Shown here: piece after piece, positions 36,378 to 46,521 of the stretch
Numbering within the stretch: the stretch's first letter is position 1
Layout of the letters: each line of letters opens with the position of its first letter
Assembly (NCBI GenBank): GCA_003282175.1
Contig: QBZX01000001.1
Location: 160,615 to 224,614 of the forward strand
DNA length: 64,000 bases
DNA from: Pelagibacteraceae bacterium AG-337-G06
Lineage (GTDB): Bacteria > Pseudomonadota > Alphaproteobacteria > Pelagibacterales > AG-422-B15
Reading direction: 5' to 3'
Position numbers and translations under genes: made by a program
The notes under the pieces: generated by a model
The model's database searches: none
Seen by the model: the letters and a program-made list of their open reading frames with translations, nothing else
Told to the model about the DNA's origin: nothing

Positions 36378-39148
36378 ATTGAACACATTAAAATAATTTC
36401 TTCATTACAGATTAATTCTGCTTCAACTAAAGAACTATTTTGTGAACTCAATTGCGTATCGAGTGCCTCTAGCATAGATTTTGCTTCATTCATTGGTACC
36501 GGACCTACAATGACGGAATAGTCATTTTTATCTAATTTATCGACATTAATATCATATTTGAGAAATCTACTGTCAAATCCCATTACATCGTAAATGTAAT
36601 TCATAAAACTAAATGCAGAATTACCACGTGTATAAGATCCAATTTTTATATAAGCATATTCAGCGTCGCGGGTATCAATGGTTAATTCAGTTTCTTCAAT
36701 ATCATTTGCTTGGGCACTAAATGCATTTGATACAACTTCTGTAGGTTCTTCGATGAGTTGAGCGAGATCTTCTAATGCTTGGGTTGCTTCTTCGGCTAAT
36801 TTATTTTCTAATTCACTTGTATTGTTGAGTTCTGTAAGTAAATCTCTCGCAGCATTGGCTTCCTCAATAAGGCTATTTTCATCAACGGTATTTAAAATTT
36901 TCTTTTTTGGTAAAACGTTAACCAAATCTAATGTTTCTTCAGTATTATCAATTGTTGTCTCATCATCGGGTAACAGAGATGCTTCTACCTGGTTCTCAAT
37001 TGCATCAATCTCTGTAACGGCTTCTTCTTCAGTATCAATTGCTATATTATCAAGTATATTTTGAGCATTTTTAAGGGTGTTATCAACAGAATCTAGTAAT
37101 TCATTGAGACTGTCTGCATCATTAATAATCAATTCATTTGAAACTGTGTATTCATCTAGATTAATCTCTGGTTCATCTATTACTTCAGCAATCTCTTGAA
37201 CTTCATCATTTGTTCCTATGATATTTTCAATGGCCTCATTCTCTTGTTCTAAACTAATGCTGTTCTCTTCAGCTTGATCAGTGCCTAACTGAATAAGCTT
37301 TTGTCGTGCTTTTTCGCTTTCTTGGGCAAGGAATTCACCTTCATCCATAAATTGCAGTGTGAAGTTATCTTCAACAGATACTAGAGCATTTGCAACTGAA
37401 ACTTTTAATTTTATTCCAGAGACGTCATTCGGAGGATTGCCCACAAAAGATAAATCAGAAGTTAAAAAAGCAAGCCATCTGGGTAAAGGAGTCCCATCTT
37501 CCTGCATAGCTTGAAAACGTAATTTACCTGGCCCACTTATGTTGAATGTATTATCAGAAATCTGAAATTTATTGCTGGTTTGCTGCGTATTGATTGGATC
37601 GTTTATAATTAAAAGCATTGGATCTTGCTCACTTATAGGAATATTTATCGCCGCTTGATAAACTTCTCCCCATTCTGAAAGATTGGTTTCAATTTTTTTA
37701 CTTACATCAGGGATAGATAAATTTTGGTGATTCTCAGGAAGAATATCTTTTCCCATTGAAGCATAAATTTGACCGATACTGTGCTGCATTTCGGAAAATG
37801 CTAGATCTCGTCTCAGCTCAGCAACCAATAAACTTGCTTCTTCCCGAATGACTTCAAGTTCCCCAAACCGAGAGACTTTTTGGGCATTTTGAACTTGTTT
37901 ACTGATCCTTTGAGCTACATCTAGATACCTTTGTGCGGTATCGTATTCCTCAATTGCAAGAGCATAGTTCATATTTGAAAGATGAACTTGAGACAGCACT
38001 GTCATTGCTATGGCAAGGTGACGTTCTGCAATTAAATCTTTACTTGCTCTAGATGATTTTGTGACAGCTCCTAAAGAAAAAACATTAAAGAGATTAGCAC
38101 CAATTGATGCTCCGTACTCTGTAGTATCTTGATTTAAGAGATATTCATTATCTGAGTATCCATATGTTGCGTTAAATTTTATACTTGGAATTAAACCCAA
38201 AATGGCTGCCTTCGTATCCTTACTGGTAATTCTTTTTTGATATCTACTCTCCATCAATTCAGGTCTTGAAATAAGTGCTATCTCTTCCATTGTTTCGATG
38301 TTCATGTTTACACTGGTGAGGTAACTATTGTCACTTGAGAGGCTAAACTTTTGTCCCGGTAATAATCCCATAAGAATTGCGAGTTCATTTTTTGAATTTA
38401 TTAATGCTCGTTGCTGTGTCTGAAGCGTTCTCTGTACATCAAGTAATTCTTTTTGATATAGCAATGAGTCCATCGGTGCCGATATAAGAAGCTCCTCAAT
38501 ATACTTCGAGTCTGCAAGGGCTGTGTCAACTTTCTCAAGAAGGGGATTTAATTTTTTTAGGAGATTTTCTGAGGCTTGCGCTTTCCAGTAAGCACGAATG
38601 ATATCTCTTGTAATATTCTGAGTTGCTTTCCTCTCAAGTTCTTTTGCAATTAAGTAGCGATCTGCTTGTTGACCAGCTCTTATATAAGATAATCCAAAGT
38701 CAAGCGCATTCCATGTGAATTCAATATTTCTCGTTTCCAATCCTGTAGCTCTTGAAATTGTATATGACTGCGTTCCATCTAATGCTGGTGCATCTCCTAT
38801 ATCATTATCAACACTAACACTTGTCGATGGTTGCAATTCATTGAACTCAGAGTAACCTGCATTAAGTGCAATATCAGGAAGCATGTCAAACCGTTGAAGA
38901 TCGCTTTGTCTCTGTGCTAATGCAGATTCCATAACACTGATACGCAAGTCACGATTATTTTTAATGCCAATAGCAATTGCTGTGTGTAGGTCTATGTTCT
39001 CTAAAGGGGCATTAACTGTTAGTAATGATAAATCTTTTTGAATACTTGTATTTAATATTTCAGCATCAATAACATGGGGTGTTCGAGCGCAGGCACTGAG
39101 TGCTATAAATAGGCAAAATAAAATTATTTTTGAGCTAATTAATTTCAT
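36374..39148 (-). CDS. TolC-family outer-membrane lipoprotein with Ig-like and SPOR-like extensions
   Basis: A 924-residue protein about twice the normal TolC length. The signal peptide ends in a lipobox (LSAC, Cys20). Residues about 50-480 show the TolC outer-membrane efflux pattern of two long helical repeats, with GxxPxI-type beta segments (for example ILGLIPSIKFNATYGYSD). An Ig-like segment with DGTPLPRWLAF and FVGNPPNDVSGIKLKVSV lies at about 540-600. A Glu/Asp-rich linker follows (about 600-825), then a SPOR-like domain (YAYIKIGSYTRGNSAFSF to YSVIVGPV, about 828-911), a peptidoglycan-binding fold. Divergent from the adhesin gene; probably its outer-membrane exit duct. Confidence 0.8.
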   Translation of the reverse strand: MKLISSKIILFCLFIALSACARTPHVIDAEILNTSIQKDLSLLTVNAPLENIDLHTAIAIGIKNNRDLRISVMESALAQRQSDLQRFDMLPDIALNAGYSEFNELQPSTSVSVDNDIGDAPALDGTQSYTISRATGLETRNIEFTWNALDFGLSYIRAGQQADRYLIAKELERKATQNITRDIIRAYWKAQASENLLKKLNPLLEKVDTALADSKYIEELLISAPMDSLLYQKELLDVQRTLQTQQRALINSKNELAILMGLLPGQKFSLSSDNSYLTSVNMNIETMEEIALISRPELMESRYQKRITSKDTKAAILGLIPSIKFNATYGYSDNEYLLNQDTTEYGASIGANLFNVFSLGAVTKSSRASKDLIAERHLAIAMTVLSQVHLSNMNYALAIEEYDTAQRYLDVAQRISKQVQNAQKVSRFGELEVIREEASLLVAELRRDLAFSEMQHSIGQIYASMGKDILPENHQNLSIPDVSKKIETNLSEWGEVYQAAINIPISEQDPMLLIINDPINTQQTSNKFQISDNTFNISGPGKLRFQAMQEDGTPLPRWLAFLTSDLSFVGNPPNDVSGIKLKVSVANALVSVEDNFTLQFMDEGEFLAQESEKARQKLIQLGTDQAEENSISLEQENEAIENIIGTNDEVQEIAEVIDEPEINLDEYTVSNELIINDADSLNELLDSVDNTLKNAQNILDNIAIDTEEEAVTEIDAIENQVEASLLPDDETTIDNTEETLDLVNVLPKKKILNTVDENSLIEEANAARDLLTELNNTSELENKLAEEATQALEDLAQLIEEPTEVVSNAFSAQANDIEETELTIDTRDAEYAYIKIGSYTRGNSAFSFMNYIYDVMGFDSRFLKYDINVDKLDKNDYSVIVGPVPMNEAKSMLEALDTQLSSQNSSLVEAELICNEEIILMCSI

Positions 39149-39226
39149 TAAGTAAGGGTGTTTGTTTGTATCGTTAGTTCTATTTTGGGATTATAGACTT
39201 TTGCTTGAAAACTCCTAAAATAATTT

Positions 39227-39266
39227 GCCCAAAATGGGTTTTTTAGACGTATGAAAGTACCTTTCA
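39227..39266. promoter_or_regulatory. Two dyads upstream of the giant adhesin gene
   Basis: GCCCAAAATGGGT (39227-39239) has the CCCA-N3-TGGG core seen before the regulator gene. Thirteen bases later lies TGAAAG-TAC-CTTTCA (39252-39266), a perfect 6-base inverted repeat. Both are in the 188-base divergent region between the TolC-family and adhesin genes and are candidate operator sites. Confidence 0.45.
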
Positions 39267-39296
39267 AAATTTACTAATGTATAAACAAATGAATAG

Positions 39297-39326
39297 TTGC
39301 CAATAATTATTTTGATACAGGATAAT
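39297..39326 (+). promoter_or_regulatory. Candidate sigma-70 promoter for the adhesin gene
   Basis: TTGCCA (39297-39302), an 18-base spacer and GATAAT (39321-39326), 10 bases before the ATG at 39337. If used, the transcript would have almost no leader. A weak AGGA at 39319-39322 is 14 bases from the ATG, rather far for a Shine-Dalgarno. Confidence 0.35.
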
Positions 39327-39336
39327 ATATATAAAA

Positions 39337-42300
39337 ATGAGCAATAAACTTATTCAGGCCTTGGAACCCCGTCTCATGCTGGATGGTGCCGCAGTGGCAA
39401 CCGCAATTGATGCAGTTGATGATTTGGCTCAGTTTCAAAAGTCAGAGAACGATAAGCCATCTAAAGCAGATCACTTCAAAGTTGATAAAGACACAAAGTT
39501 ACCTTTTGTAAATGTAGATGCGTCATCTCAAAATGCAAAATCAAGACAGATTATATTTATTGATAGTACTGTTGAAGATATTGAAACTCTTATAAATAGC
39601 TTTGATAAAAATATAGAAGTTCATGTCATACAAAGTGATCAAGATGGATTTGTTGCCATGCAAAATATTTTATCATCTCAAGAAAATATAGATGCGGTTC
39701 ATGTCATTGGTCACGGTAGCGTAGGACAGATTGCATTCGGTACGGCTGTATTGAACAGTAACACAATAAATGCTTATGAAAACATTCTTCAAGAAATTGG
39801 ATCAAGTCTTAGTGAGAATGGCGATATCTTATTTTATGGTTGTAACGTTGCTGCAGATCAAAGTGGCGAGATCTTAATCAAACAAATTGCAGACATCACG
39901 GATGCTGATATAGCGGCATCAGATGATGTTACAGGTAAAGGTGGGGATTGGGACCTTGAAAAGCGCACTGGCATTATAGAAGCACACAATATTGAAGTTG
40001 TGAACTATCAACACTCTTTAATAACAGGTGTTGCTAGTTATGGCACTGATAATGTAATTGTAAAGGAAGATTCAAATGTCAACTTTAACAACCCTGCTCT
40101 AGGTGGTACACAAGATGGCTCAAATACTGATGAGTATAATCGCTTTATTCTTGTTCAAGAAAACGCAGATGTAACACACGATACTACTTTGGTTTTTAAC
40201 GTAGACTATGGAGCTAACGTTTCGTGGAATCCAAGCACTGATGGACCTGTACACGTGTATATGCTTTTTTCCAATGATGATACCAATAGTGAGAGCAGAA
40301 GAACTACTGATAGGGATGGAGAGGTAACATTCGAAAATGAAATTTTAGGGGTATTTACCACGCCGGCCAATACTGTTTTTATGGATGGAATATCCAGGGC
40401 AAGTAGTTTCTACCCAGTTGAAGGAACTAGCCAATGGGGCAAAAGAGATTTTGAATATGAAAGTAATGAACCACTGGGTCCTGGTACACGGGGTAATAAG
40501 GACTTTTTTGAAGTATCAAATTCAAACAAAACAATTAAAGTTGGAACCAAGAACGGTGAGAAAGGTGATTTTATTCGTATTGTTACCAGAGCTCCAGTTT
40601 CCAATACTCAACCCGTTGCAGTTGCAGATACAGGGGTCATCAATGAGGATGCTGAACTATCAATTCTAAACGGGGGAGCGGCTGTTACAGGAAGTGATAG
40701 CAATAATAACAATCAAAGCGGTGATACCACAGGGGATGTTTTGTCAAATGATACAGATGCTGACACAGGAAATACTCTAATTATTACCGGCATTAATGGC
40801 GGATCACTTGGTTCATATCTTGACGGTACGTATGGTAAAATCAGATTATATTCAACTGGTCAGTATGATTATATTGCCGAAAAAGATGCAGCTGATGCAC
40901 TTGATGCTGGGGACTCAGCGACAGATATTTTTACTTATACCGTCGATGATCAGACAGGATCGGCTAACGCAACCAATACTGGAACTATTACCATCAAGGT
41001 GCTTGGATTGAATGATCCTATTACCGCAGTTAACGATACCGATACTGTGAATGAAGATGGATCGATTTCAAGAAATACCTCAAGTTCGTTTGAGTTAGAT
41101 CACGATGATACAGATCCTGATGGCGATGATACAGGTGGTAACTTTACAATTACGGCCATACGATTGGGAAGATCCAGTGAGAGCGGCACCGCTAAAACAG
41201 TTGGCACAGAATTTACAACTGATTATGGTACAGTCACTATTCGGAATGATGGTTCATATGATTATGCAGCCAATCGAAGCAGCTCCGACGCCTTAGCGCA
41301 TGGTGATACATATATAGAATACTTTACCTATACAGTCAGTGATGGAAATGGCAGCACGGATGAAGGAGAATTAGCCATAACAATTACAGGTGTTGGGCCT
41401 CAAGCGGTCGCTGATACAGCTTCTGTAAATGAAAATGTTTTACTCGATGCTAACAATGCATCGTCAACTGGTGTGCTGGCTAACGATGACGATAATGCGA
41501 GTTTTGATAGTGAGAGTTTAGCTGTTACGAATGTCAGTTCCGACTCTACAGGAAATAGTGGTAGTGCAACCCAAGGGGTTCTTGGAACGTATGGTACGCT
41601 CACTGTCGCAGCTGATGGTACTTATACCTATACGCCAAATACAGCAGCAGCTGAAGCGTTAGATGCAAACGATCCTGCTACTGATGTCTTCACGTATACA
41701 GTCAAAGATGATGATGACAAAAATTCATCTACCGCAACACTTACCATTTCAATTACTGGTCAGGATGATAACCCGGTTGCTGTCAGTGATACAGGTTATA
41801 TCAATGAGGATGGAACATTGACTGTTTCAGATGGTGGTTCTGCTGTGACAGGAACAGACAGTAACAATAATAATGAAATCGGTGATACCACAGGCGATGT
41901 TTTACTCAATGATACTGACGCAGATGCGAGTGCATCTCTTGATGTTTCTGCAATACAAGGTGGATCTTTAGGATCAGGTGTGGATGGAACGTACGGTACC
42001 CTCACTTTATACTCAACCGGTAGATATACATACGTTGCAGATAAGAGTGGCGCGGATGGACTTGCAACAGGTGCAGTTCAAACTGATGTCTTTACATATA
42101 CGGTAAGCGATGGAGCTGGCGATACAAGTAACGCTACGCTGACAATTACAGTAAAAGGTATCGGTCCCCAAGGTGTAGCGGACACAGCGTCTGTGGCTGA
42201 AAATGCAACGGTAACTAACAATAATGCTGCCACAAACGGAGTGCTCGCAAACGATGATGATAACGCATCATTTGACCAAGAAAGTCTTGCAGTAACAGCA

Positions 42301-45300
42301 ATTGTTGGCGCATCATCTGGAACAGTTGGAGGTGAGACAACTGGTACTCACGGTACTCTAACAATGAACGAGGATGGTACTTATTCTTATGCAGCAACCA
42401 ACAATGCGCTAGATGAAGGAGAAACTGTTACAGATGTTTTCACTTACACGGTAAAAGACGATGCGAATAAAAATGCAAGTACCGCAACATTAACCATATC
42501 AGTAACTGGAGCAAATGATCCTATTACTGCAGTTGCAGATACAGATACAATAAGTGCTGGATCGACGATCACGAGAGACGAGGCATCAACGTTTGAATTA
42601 GATCACGATGATACTGACCCTGACGGCGATGATGTACCAGGCAATTTTATTATTACAAATATCAGACATGGTTCTGATGATTATAACCCTGGTCAAGAAA
42701 TTACGACATCAAAAGGTAGATTAACAGTCGATGCAAATGGTTCTTATACTTATGTAGCTGATCAAAGCGGTTCAACAGGCTTATCAAACGGTGCTCAAGC
42801 AACTGATGTCTTTACTTATACAGTTCGTGATCATGCGAGCAGTCCAAATGATACAGATACTGCGACACTAACAATCACAATTACTGGTTCAAACAACAAC
42901 CCACCTGTTGCAGATGCTGATGGCAATGCTGGAACAGGATACATCCTAGAAGATCAAATATTGACAGTTACGAATGATTCTACTGGAGTTACAGGATCTG
43001 ACGGCAATAATAATAATGAAAGTGGAGATAATACGGGGGACGTGCTAGAAAACGACACCGACGCTGATGGACACACACTTACTGTTTCAGATATCTCGGG
43101 AGGATCAGTTGGCGCTAGTGGCGCAACAGGAACATACGGAACATTAACTATTCAAAGTGATGGTAGTTATACCTACAATGCAAACAATGCAAACTCGATA
43201 GCTAAAGATGCTACTGCAACTGACGTTTTCACTTACACAGTCGATGATGACAACGGTGGAACGGATACTGCTACCATAACCTTTACTATTTTAGGAGTAA
43301 ATGATGCTCCAAGCGCAAGCAATGATACGAATGCCGTTGATGAAGATGCTACAGCATCAAAAAGTGCTGGAACAGGAGTACTCTCAAACGATAGCGACGC
43401 TGACACGGGTTCAAGCATGACGGTGACTGCAATCACTGGAGCATCAAGCGGTTCGGTTAATGGAACAACAGATGGAACATATGGTACCTTAACCCTTAAT
43501 AATGATGGAAGTTATTCCTATACCGCAAATAAAGCGGCTGCAGATGCACTGGCACACAACGCAACGGCAAATGACGTATTCACTTATACGGTCACAGATA
43601 ACGAGGGCGCTACTACTACGGCAACTGTGACTATAACAGTAACCGGCAAGGGACCCGTTGGTTCAGCTGATACCGCTACAGTCAGTGAGAACGTAGAAGT
43701 TAGTAAAGATGCATTAAGCGGGGTTCTTGCTAATGACACCGGTGGAGATCAAGAAAGTCTTGCAGTTACAAATATTTCATCAAATGATACCAGTAATACA
43801 GGCACTGCGGGTCAAGGTGTTTTAGGCACTTACGGTACTTTGACAATTGCGGAAGATGGAAGTTACACATACACACCAAACACAGCTGCAGCAGAAGCTT
43901 TGGATGCAGGTGATACTGTTACCGAAGCATTTACATATACCGTAAAGGATGATGATGACAAAAACTCATCTACCGCAACACTTACATTTACGATAAATGG
44001 AGCTAATGATGCAATCGTTGCCGTTGATGATACAGATAGCGTCGACGAGGATGCAGAGGTTAAAAGATTGATTAGTGATGACCAGGAACTTGATCACGAC
44101 GATACAGATGTGGATACGGACGATGTAAGCGGAAGTTTTACCATTACAGACATTAGAACCGGCCCTAAAACTTCAGCGGCTGGTACTGTTGATGGTGAAG
44201 TTGGTACACCACTAACTGGTGAATATGGGACACTCACTGTTAATGCCAATGGATCATATACCTACGTTGCAGATCAAGATAAATCAGATCAACTTCCTAC
44301 AGGTCAAACAGGAACAGATACATTTACTTACACTGTGAGTGATGGTACTGAAACTTCGACTGCACAACTGACTTTCACAGTCACTGGTATCAATGATAAC
44401 GATCCAGTCGCTGTAGACGACACTGATAGTGTAAACAGAGATGCATCCATAGATAGAGCAAATGGATCTACATTTGATCTAGCTATTGATGATACAGATG
44501 CAGACTCGGATACATTAACCATTACTGAAATAAGAAAAGGTAATAACAAAGGCGGAGGTGATGCTGGAACTATAGGACAACCATTAGTTGGTGAATTTGG
44601 TACATTAACTTTGAAAGCCGATGGAAGTTATAAGTATGATGCTGATCAAGATTCAATTAATGATCTTGGTCGTGGACAAAGCGTTGTCGAACATTTTAAT
44701 TATACCGTATCAGATGGTTCAAGAACATCCATTGGACTGATCTCAATTACAGTCAATGGAATAAGTGATCCACCCGTTCCAGTGGATGACAATATTGCAG
44801 TTGGTGCAAGCGGTACAGCAATCAAGGAAGGTTTAAACTCTCTCATAGCAAATGATACTGATCCTGACGGTGATGCTATTACAGTAGACTCAATCAGAAC
44901 GGGACCCGAGTCTGGAACGGGAACAACAGGAACAATTGGACAACCTTTAACTGGAACTTATGGTGATATAACAGTTAACGCTGATGGCAGCTATACTTAT
45001 GTGTCTAATAATGCAAAATCTCTGAACCCTGGTGAAACTGCAACTGAATATTTCACTTACACGGCTACGGATACTGAGACATCCGTACCTGCAACAATTG
45101 AAATTACAGTAACTGGTATTAATGACCCTCCTGAAGTAGTTAATCCAGTAAGCGTGCCCCCAATCTTCACGGGACAAAAAATAAATATCAAACACAAACA
45201 AATTTTTGATGATCCTGATATAGGTATTTATGACATTAATGAATATAAAATTATTGATCCTGATACAGAAAAAGAAACGAGTCTTCCAGATGGACTAAGA

Positions 45301-46509
45301 TTGAAGCAAAATAAATTACATGGAAGTATCAGTGAGCCTGGGACGTATTCAATTACTATTCGCGCAATTGACGGATCAGGTTTGTATGCCGATCACACGT
45401 TCACAATTACAGTTCGACCTGCGCCAGGTTATATAGCTGAAAAAGAGACATTATCTGAAGAAACAAATACTAATTTTAAGCCAATTATAATCAAACCAAA
45501 AAAAGATAATCTACCGAGTATTCAAGAAGTTGTTAATGATGGATCAATGTTTACTAGTGACGATGGCTTTACATTAGATACAGTGTCAATCGCTGATACC
45601 GCATCACTCTCCAAACCATTAAAATTCAATGGAGGTTTGAGATTAATGGATGCTGTTGCAAACGATGCATCTACTAATGAAGACTCTGATTTATCAGTTG
45701 GTGTTAAATTAAATGATGATAACCAAAAGAATGTTGAAATGTATTCAGGAAAACTCTCTAACGGTGAAGTCTTACCTGAATGGATACAAGTTAATCCTGA
45801 AACAGGAGAAACAACGGCTAGTATGCCTGAAGGTGTTCAAGAAGTTGAAGTACAGCTTGTTGCATTGGACAAAGATGGAAACACAAGGGATATCAACATT
45901 GTTCTGGATAAAGCCAAAATTAAAAATGATCAAAATTTTATTCGAGGCAACGTTGGCCAGACGCAGGTTGTGGTTGATAATGATGCCAATGTAAATCTTA
46001 TTCGTAAAACTGATGGCAAGACTGATCAAGTAGCATCAAACAATTTAAATGCTGAAACGGACTTCCTAGGCACCATGAAACTGAGTGATATTCAAATTGA
46101 TGCAGGCAAATATACTTTGGATATGATCGATGATAATCAGTCAAATGTAAAAATGTACAAAGCTGAGATGAAAGATGGAAGTTCTTTGCCTGAATGGGTT
46201 ACTATTGACTCAGATACAGGATCAATCTCACTGGACCCATCAATAGCTCGAACAGGTTCTGCAGCCTCAGCATTTTTAGCAGACAGCCTTCAAGTGCTTG
46301 AGTTTAAAATTATTGCTGAAGATGAAGATGGAGAAGAGAGAACAATCGAAGTTGAAATTATTCTCGATGAAATTCTTATACCATCTGAGACTGAAGAGCA
46401 GGTTGACGAAATTGATGAACTATCATTTATTCCTCTAGATGAGCAACTCAAGTTGCAGTCTCAAAAAATAGATAATTATGGCGAAAAAATTATTAGTCTT
46501 GTAAGCTAA
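39337..46509 (+). CDS. Giant LEPR/DUF4347/VCBS-repeat surface protein
   Basis: A 2,390-residue protein. The N-terminus has ALEPRLMLDGAA (residues 8-19), the LEPR-XLL motif found at the start of giant proteobacterial surface proteins and presumed to guide processing or export. Residues about 66-225 match DUF4347 (HVIGHGSVGQ, ILFYGCNVA). Twelve VCBS-type repeats of about 115-125 residues follow (about 425-1930), each with a FTYTV-type core. A cadherin/He_PIG-like domain lies at about 1930-2030, and the tail has two domains with an LPEW motif (about 2120-2200 and 2250-2345). No RTX nonapeptides and no classical signal peptide are seen. Probably a secreted adhesin. Confidence 0.88.
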   Translation: MSNKLIQALEPRLMLDGAAVATAIDAVDDLAQFQKSENDKPSKADHFKVDKDTKLPFVNVDASSQNAKSRQIIFIDSTVEDIETLINSFDKNIEVHVIQSDQDGFVAMQNILSSQENIDAVHVIGHGSVGQIAFGTAVLNSNTINAYENILQEIGSSLSENGDILFYGCNVAADQSGEILIKQIADITDADIAASDDVTGKGGDWDLEKRTGIIEAHNIEVVNYQHSLITGVASYGTDNVIVKEDSNVNFNNPALGGTQDGSNTDEYNRFILVQENADVTHDTTLVFNVDYGANVSWNPSTDGPVHVYMLFSNDDTNSESRRTTDRDGEVTFENEILGVFTTPANTVFMDGISRASSFYPVEGTSQWGKRDFEYESNEPLGPGTRGNKDFFEVSNSNKTIKVGTKNGEKGDFIRIVTRAPVSNTQPVAVADTGVINEDAELSILNGGAAVTGSDSNNNNQSGDTTGDVLSNDTDADTGNTLIITGINGGSLGSYLDGTYGKIRLYSTGQYDYIAEKDAADALDAGDSATDIFTYTVDDQTGSANATNTGTITIKVLGLNDPITAVNDTDTVNEDGSISRNTSSSFELDHDDTDPDGDDTGGNFTITAIRLGRSSESGTAKTVGTEFTTDYGTVTIRNDGSYDYAANRSSSDALAHGDTYIEYFTYTVSDGNGSTDEGELAITITGVGPQAVADTASVNENVLLDANNASSTGVLANDDDNASFDSESLAVTNVSSDSTGNSGSATQGVLGTYGTLTVAADGTYTYTPNTAAAEALDANDPATDVFTYTVKDDDDKNSSTATLTISITGQDDNPVAVSDTGYINEDGTLTVSDGGSAVTGTDSNNNNEIGDTTGDVLLNDTDADASASLDVSAIQGGSLGSGVDGTYGTLTLYSTGRYTYVADKSGADGLATGAVQTDVFTYTVSDGAGDTSNATLTITVKGIGPQGVADTASVAENATVTNNNAATNGVLANDDDNASFDQESLAVTAIVGASSGTVGGETTGTHGTLTMNEDGTYSYAATNNALDEGETVTDVFTYTVKDDANKNASTATLTISVTGANDPITAVADTDTISAGSTITRDEASTFELDHDDTDPDGDDVPGNFIITNIRHGSDDYNPGQEITTSKGRLTVDANGSYTYVADQSGSTGLSNGAQATDVFTYTVRDHASSPNDTDTATLTITITGSNNNPPVADADGNAGTGYILEDQILTVTNDSTGVTGSDGNNNNESGDNTGDVLENDTDADGHTLTVSDISGGSVGASGATGTYGTLTIQSDGSYTYNANNANSIAKDATATDVFTYTVDDDNGGTDTATITFTILGVNDAPSASNDTNAVDEDATASKSAGTGVLSNDSDADTGSSMTVTAITGASSGSVNGTTDGTYGTLTLNNDGSYSYTANKAAADALAHNATANDVFTYTVTDNEGATTTATVTITVTGKGPVGSADTATVSENVEVSKDALSGVLANDTGGDQESLAVTNISSNDTSNTGTAGQGVLGTYGTLTIAEDGSYTYTPNTAAAEALDAGDTVTEAFTYTVKDDDDKNSSTATLTFTINGANDAIVAVDDTDSVDEDAEVKRLISDDQELDHDDTDVDTDDVSGSFTITDIRTGPKTSAAGTVDGEVGTPLTGEYGTLTVNANGSYTYVADQDKSDQLPTGQTGTDTFTYTVSDGTETSTAQLTFTVTGINDNDPVAVDDTDSVNRDASIDRANGSTFDLAIDDTDADSDTLTITEIRKGNNKGGGDAGTIGQPLVGEFGTLTLKADGSYKYDADQDSINDLGRGQSVVEHFNYTVSDGSRTSIGLISITVNGISDPPVPVDDNIAVGASGTAIKEGLNSLIANDTDPDGDAITVDSIRTGPESGTGTTGTIGQPLTGTYGDITVNADGSYTYVSNNAKSLNPGETATEYFTYTATDTETSVPATIEITVTGINDPPEVVNPVSVPPIFTGQKINIKHKQIFDDPDIGIYDINEYKIIDPDTEKETSLPDGLRLKQNKLHGSISEPGTYSITIRAIDGSGLYADHTFTITVRPAPGYIAEKETLSEETNTNFKPIIIKPKKDNLPSIQEVVNDGSMFTSDDGFTLDTVSIADTASLSKPLKFNGGLRLMDAVANDASTNEDSDLSVGVKLNDDNQKNVEMYSGKLSNGEVLPEWIQVNPETGETTASMPEGVQEVEVQLVALDKDGNTRDINIVLDKAKIKNDQNFIRGNVGQTQVVVDNDANVNLIRKTDGKTDQVASNNLNAETDFLGTMKLSDIQIDAGKYTLDMIDDNQSNVKMYKAEMKDGSSLPEWVTIDSDTGSISLDPSIARTGSAASAFLADSLQVLEFKIIAEDEDGEERTIEVEIILDEILIPSETEEQVDEIDELSFIPLDEQLKLQSQKIDNYGEKIISLVS
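40612..45126 (+). repeat. Twelve tandem VCBS-type repeats in three recurring subtypes
   Basis: Each unit (about 350-405 bases) ends in a Y-[ST]-Y, then F-[TN]-Y-T core and an I-T-[VI]-x-G closing strand. Subtype A (SNNNN...GDTTGDVL.NDTDAD) occupies units 1, 4 and 7. Subtype B (ELDHDDTD) is in units 2, 6 and 10, with relatives in 11 and 12. Subtype C (GVLAND...ESLAVT) is in 3, 5 and 9. Unit 8 is generic. Units 3 and 9 share a nearly identical stretch from the AAAEALDA segment to KDDDDKNSSTATLT, pointing to block duplication. Confidence 0.8.
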
Positions 46510-46521
46510 TTTAATAAATAC

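Noticed and set aside
40612-45126. Regularly repeated blocks that could be mistaken for a CRISPR or DNA satellite array
   Set aside because: The repeats are 350-405 bases, in frame, diverged at the DNA level and encode VCBS domains; there are no short direct repeats with unique spacers.
40385-46029. Open frames on both strands inside the adhesin gene
   Set aside because: They are shadows of a Thr/Asp/Gly-rich coding frame: low-complexity, with no start context and no recognisable domains.
39337-46509. The adhesin as a classical RTX type I secretion substrate
   Set aside because: No G-G-x-G-x-D nonapeptide repeats and no ABC ATPase in the locus; the N-terminal LEPR motif points to another route.
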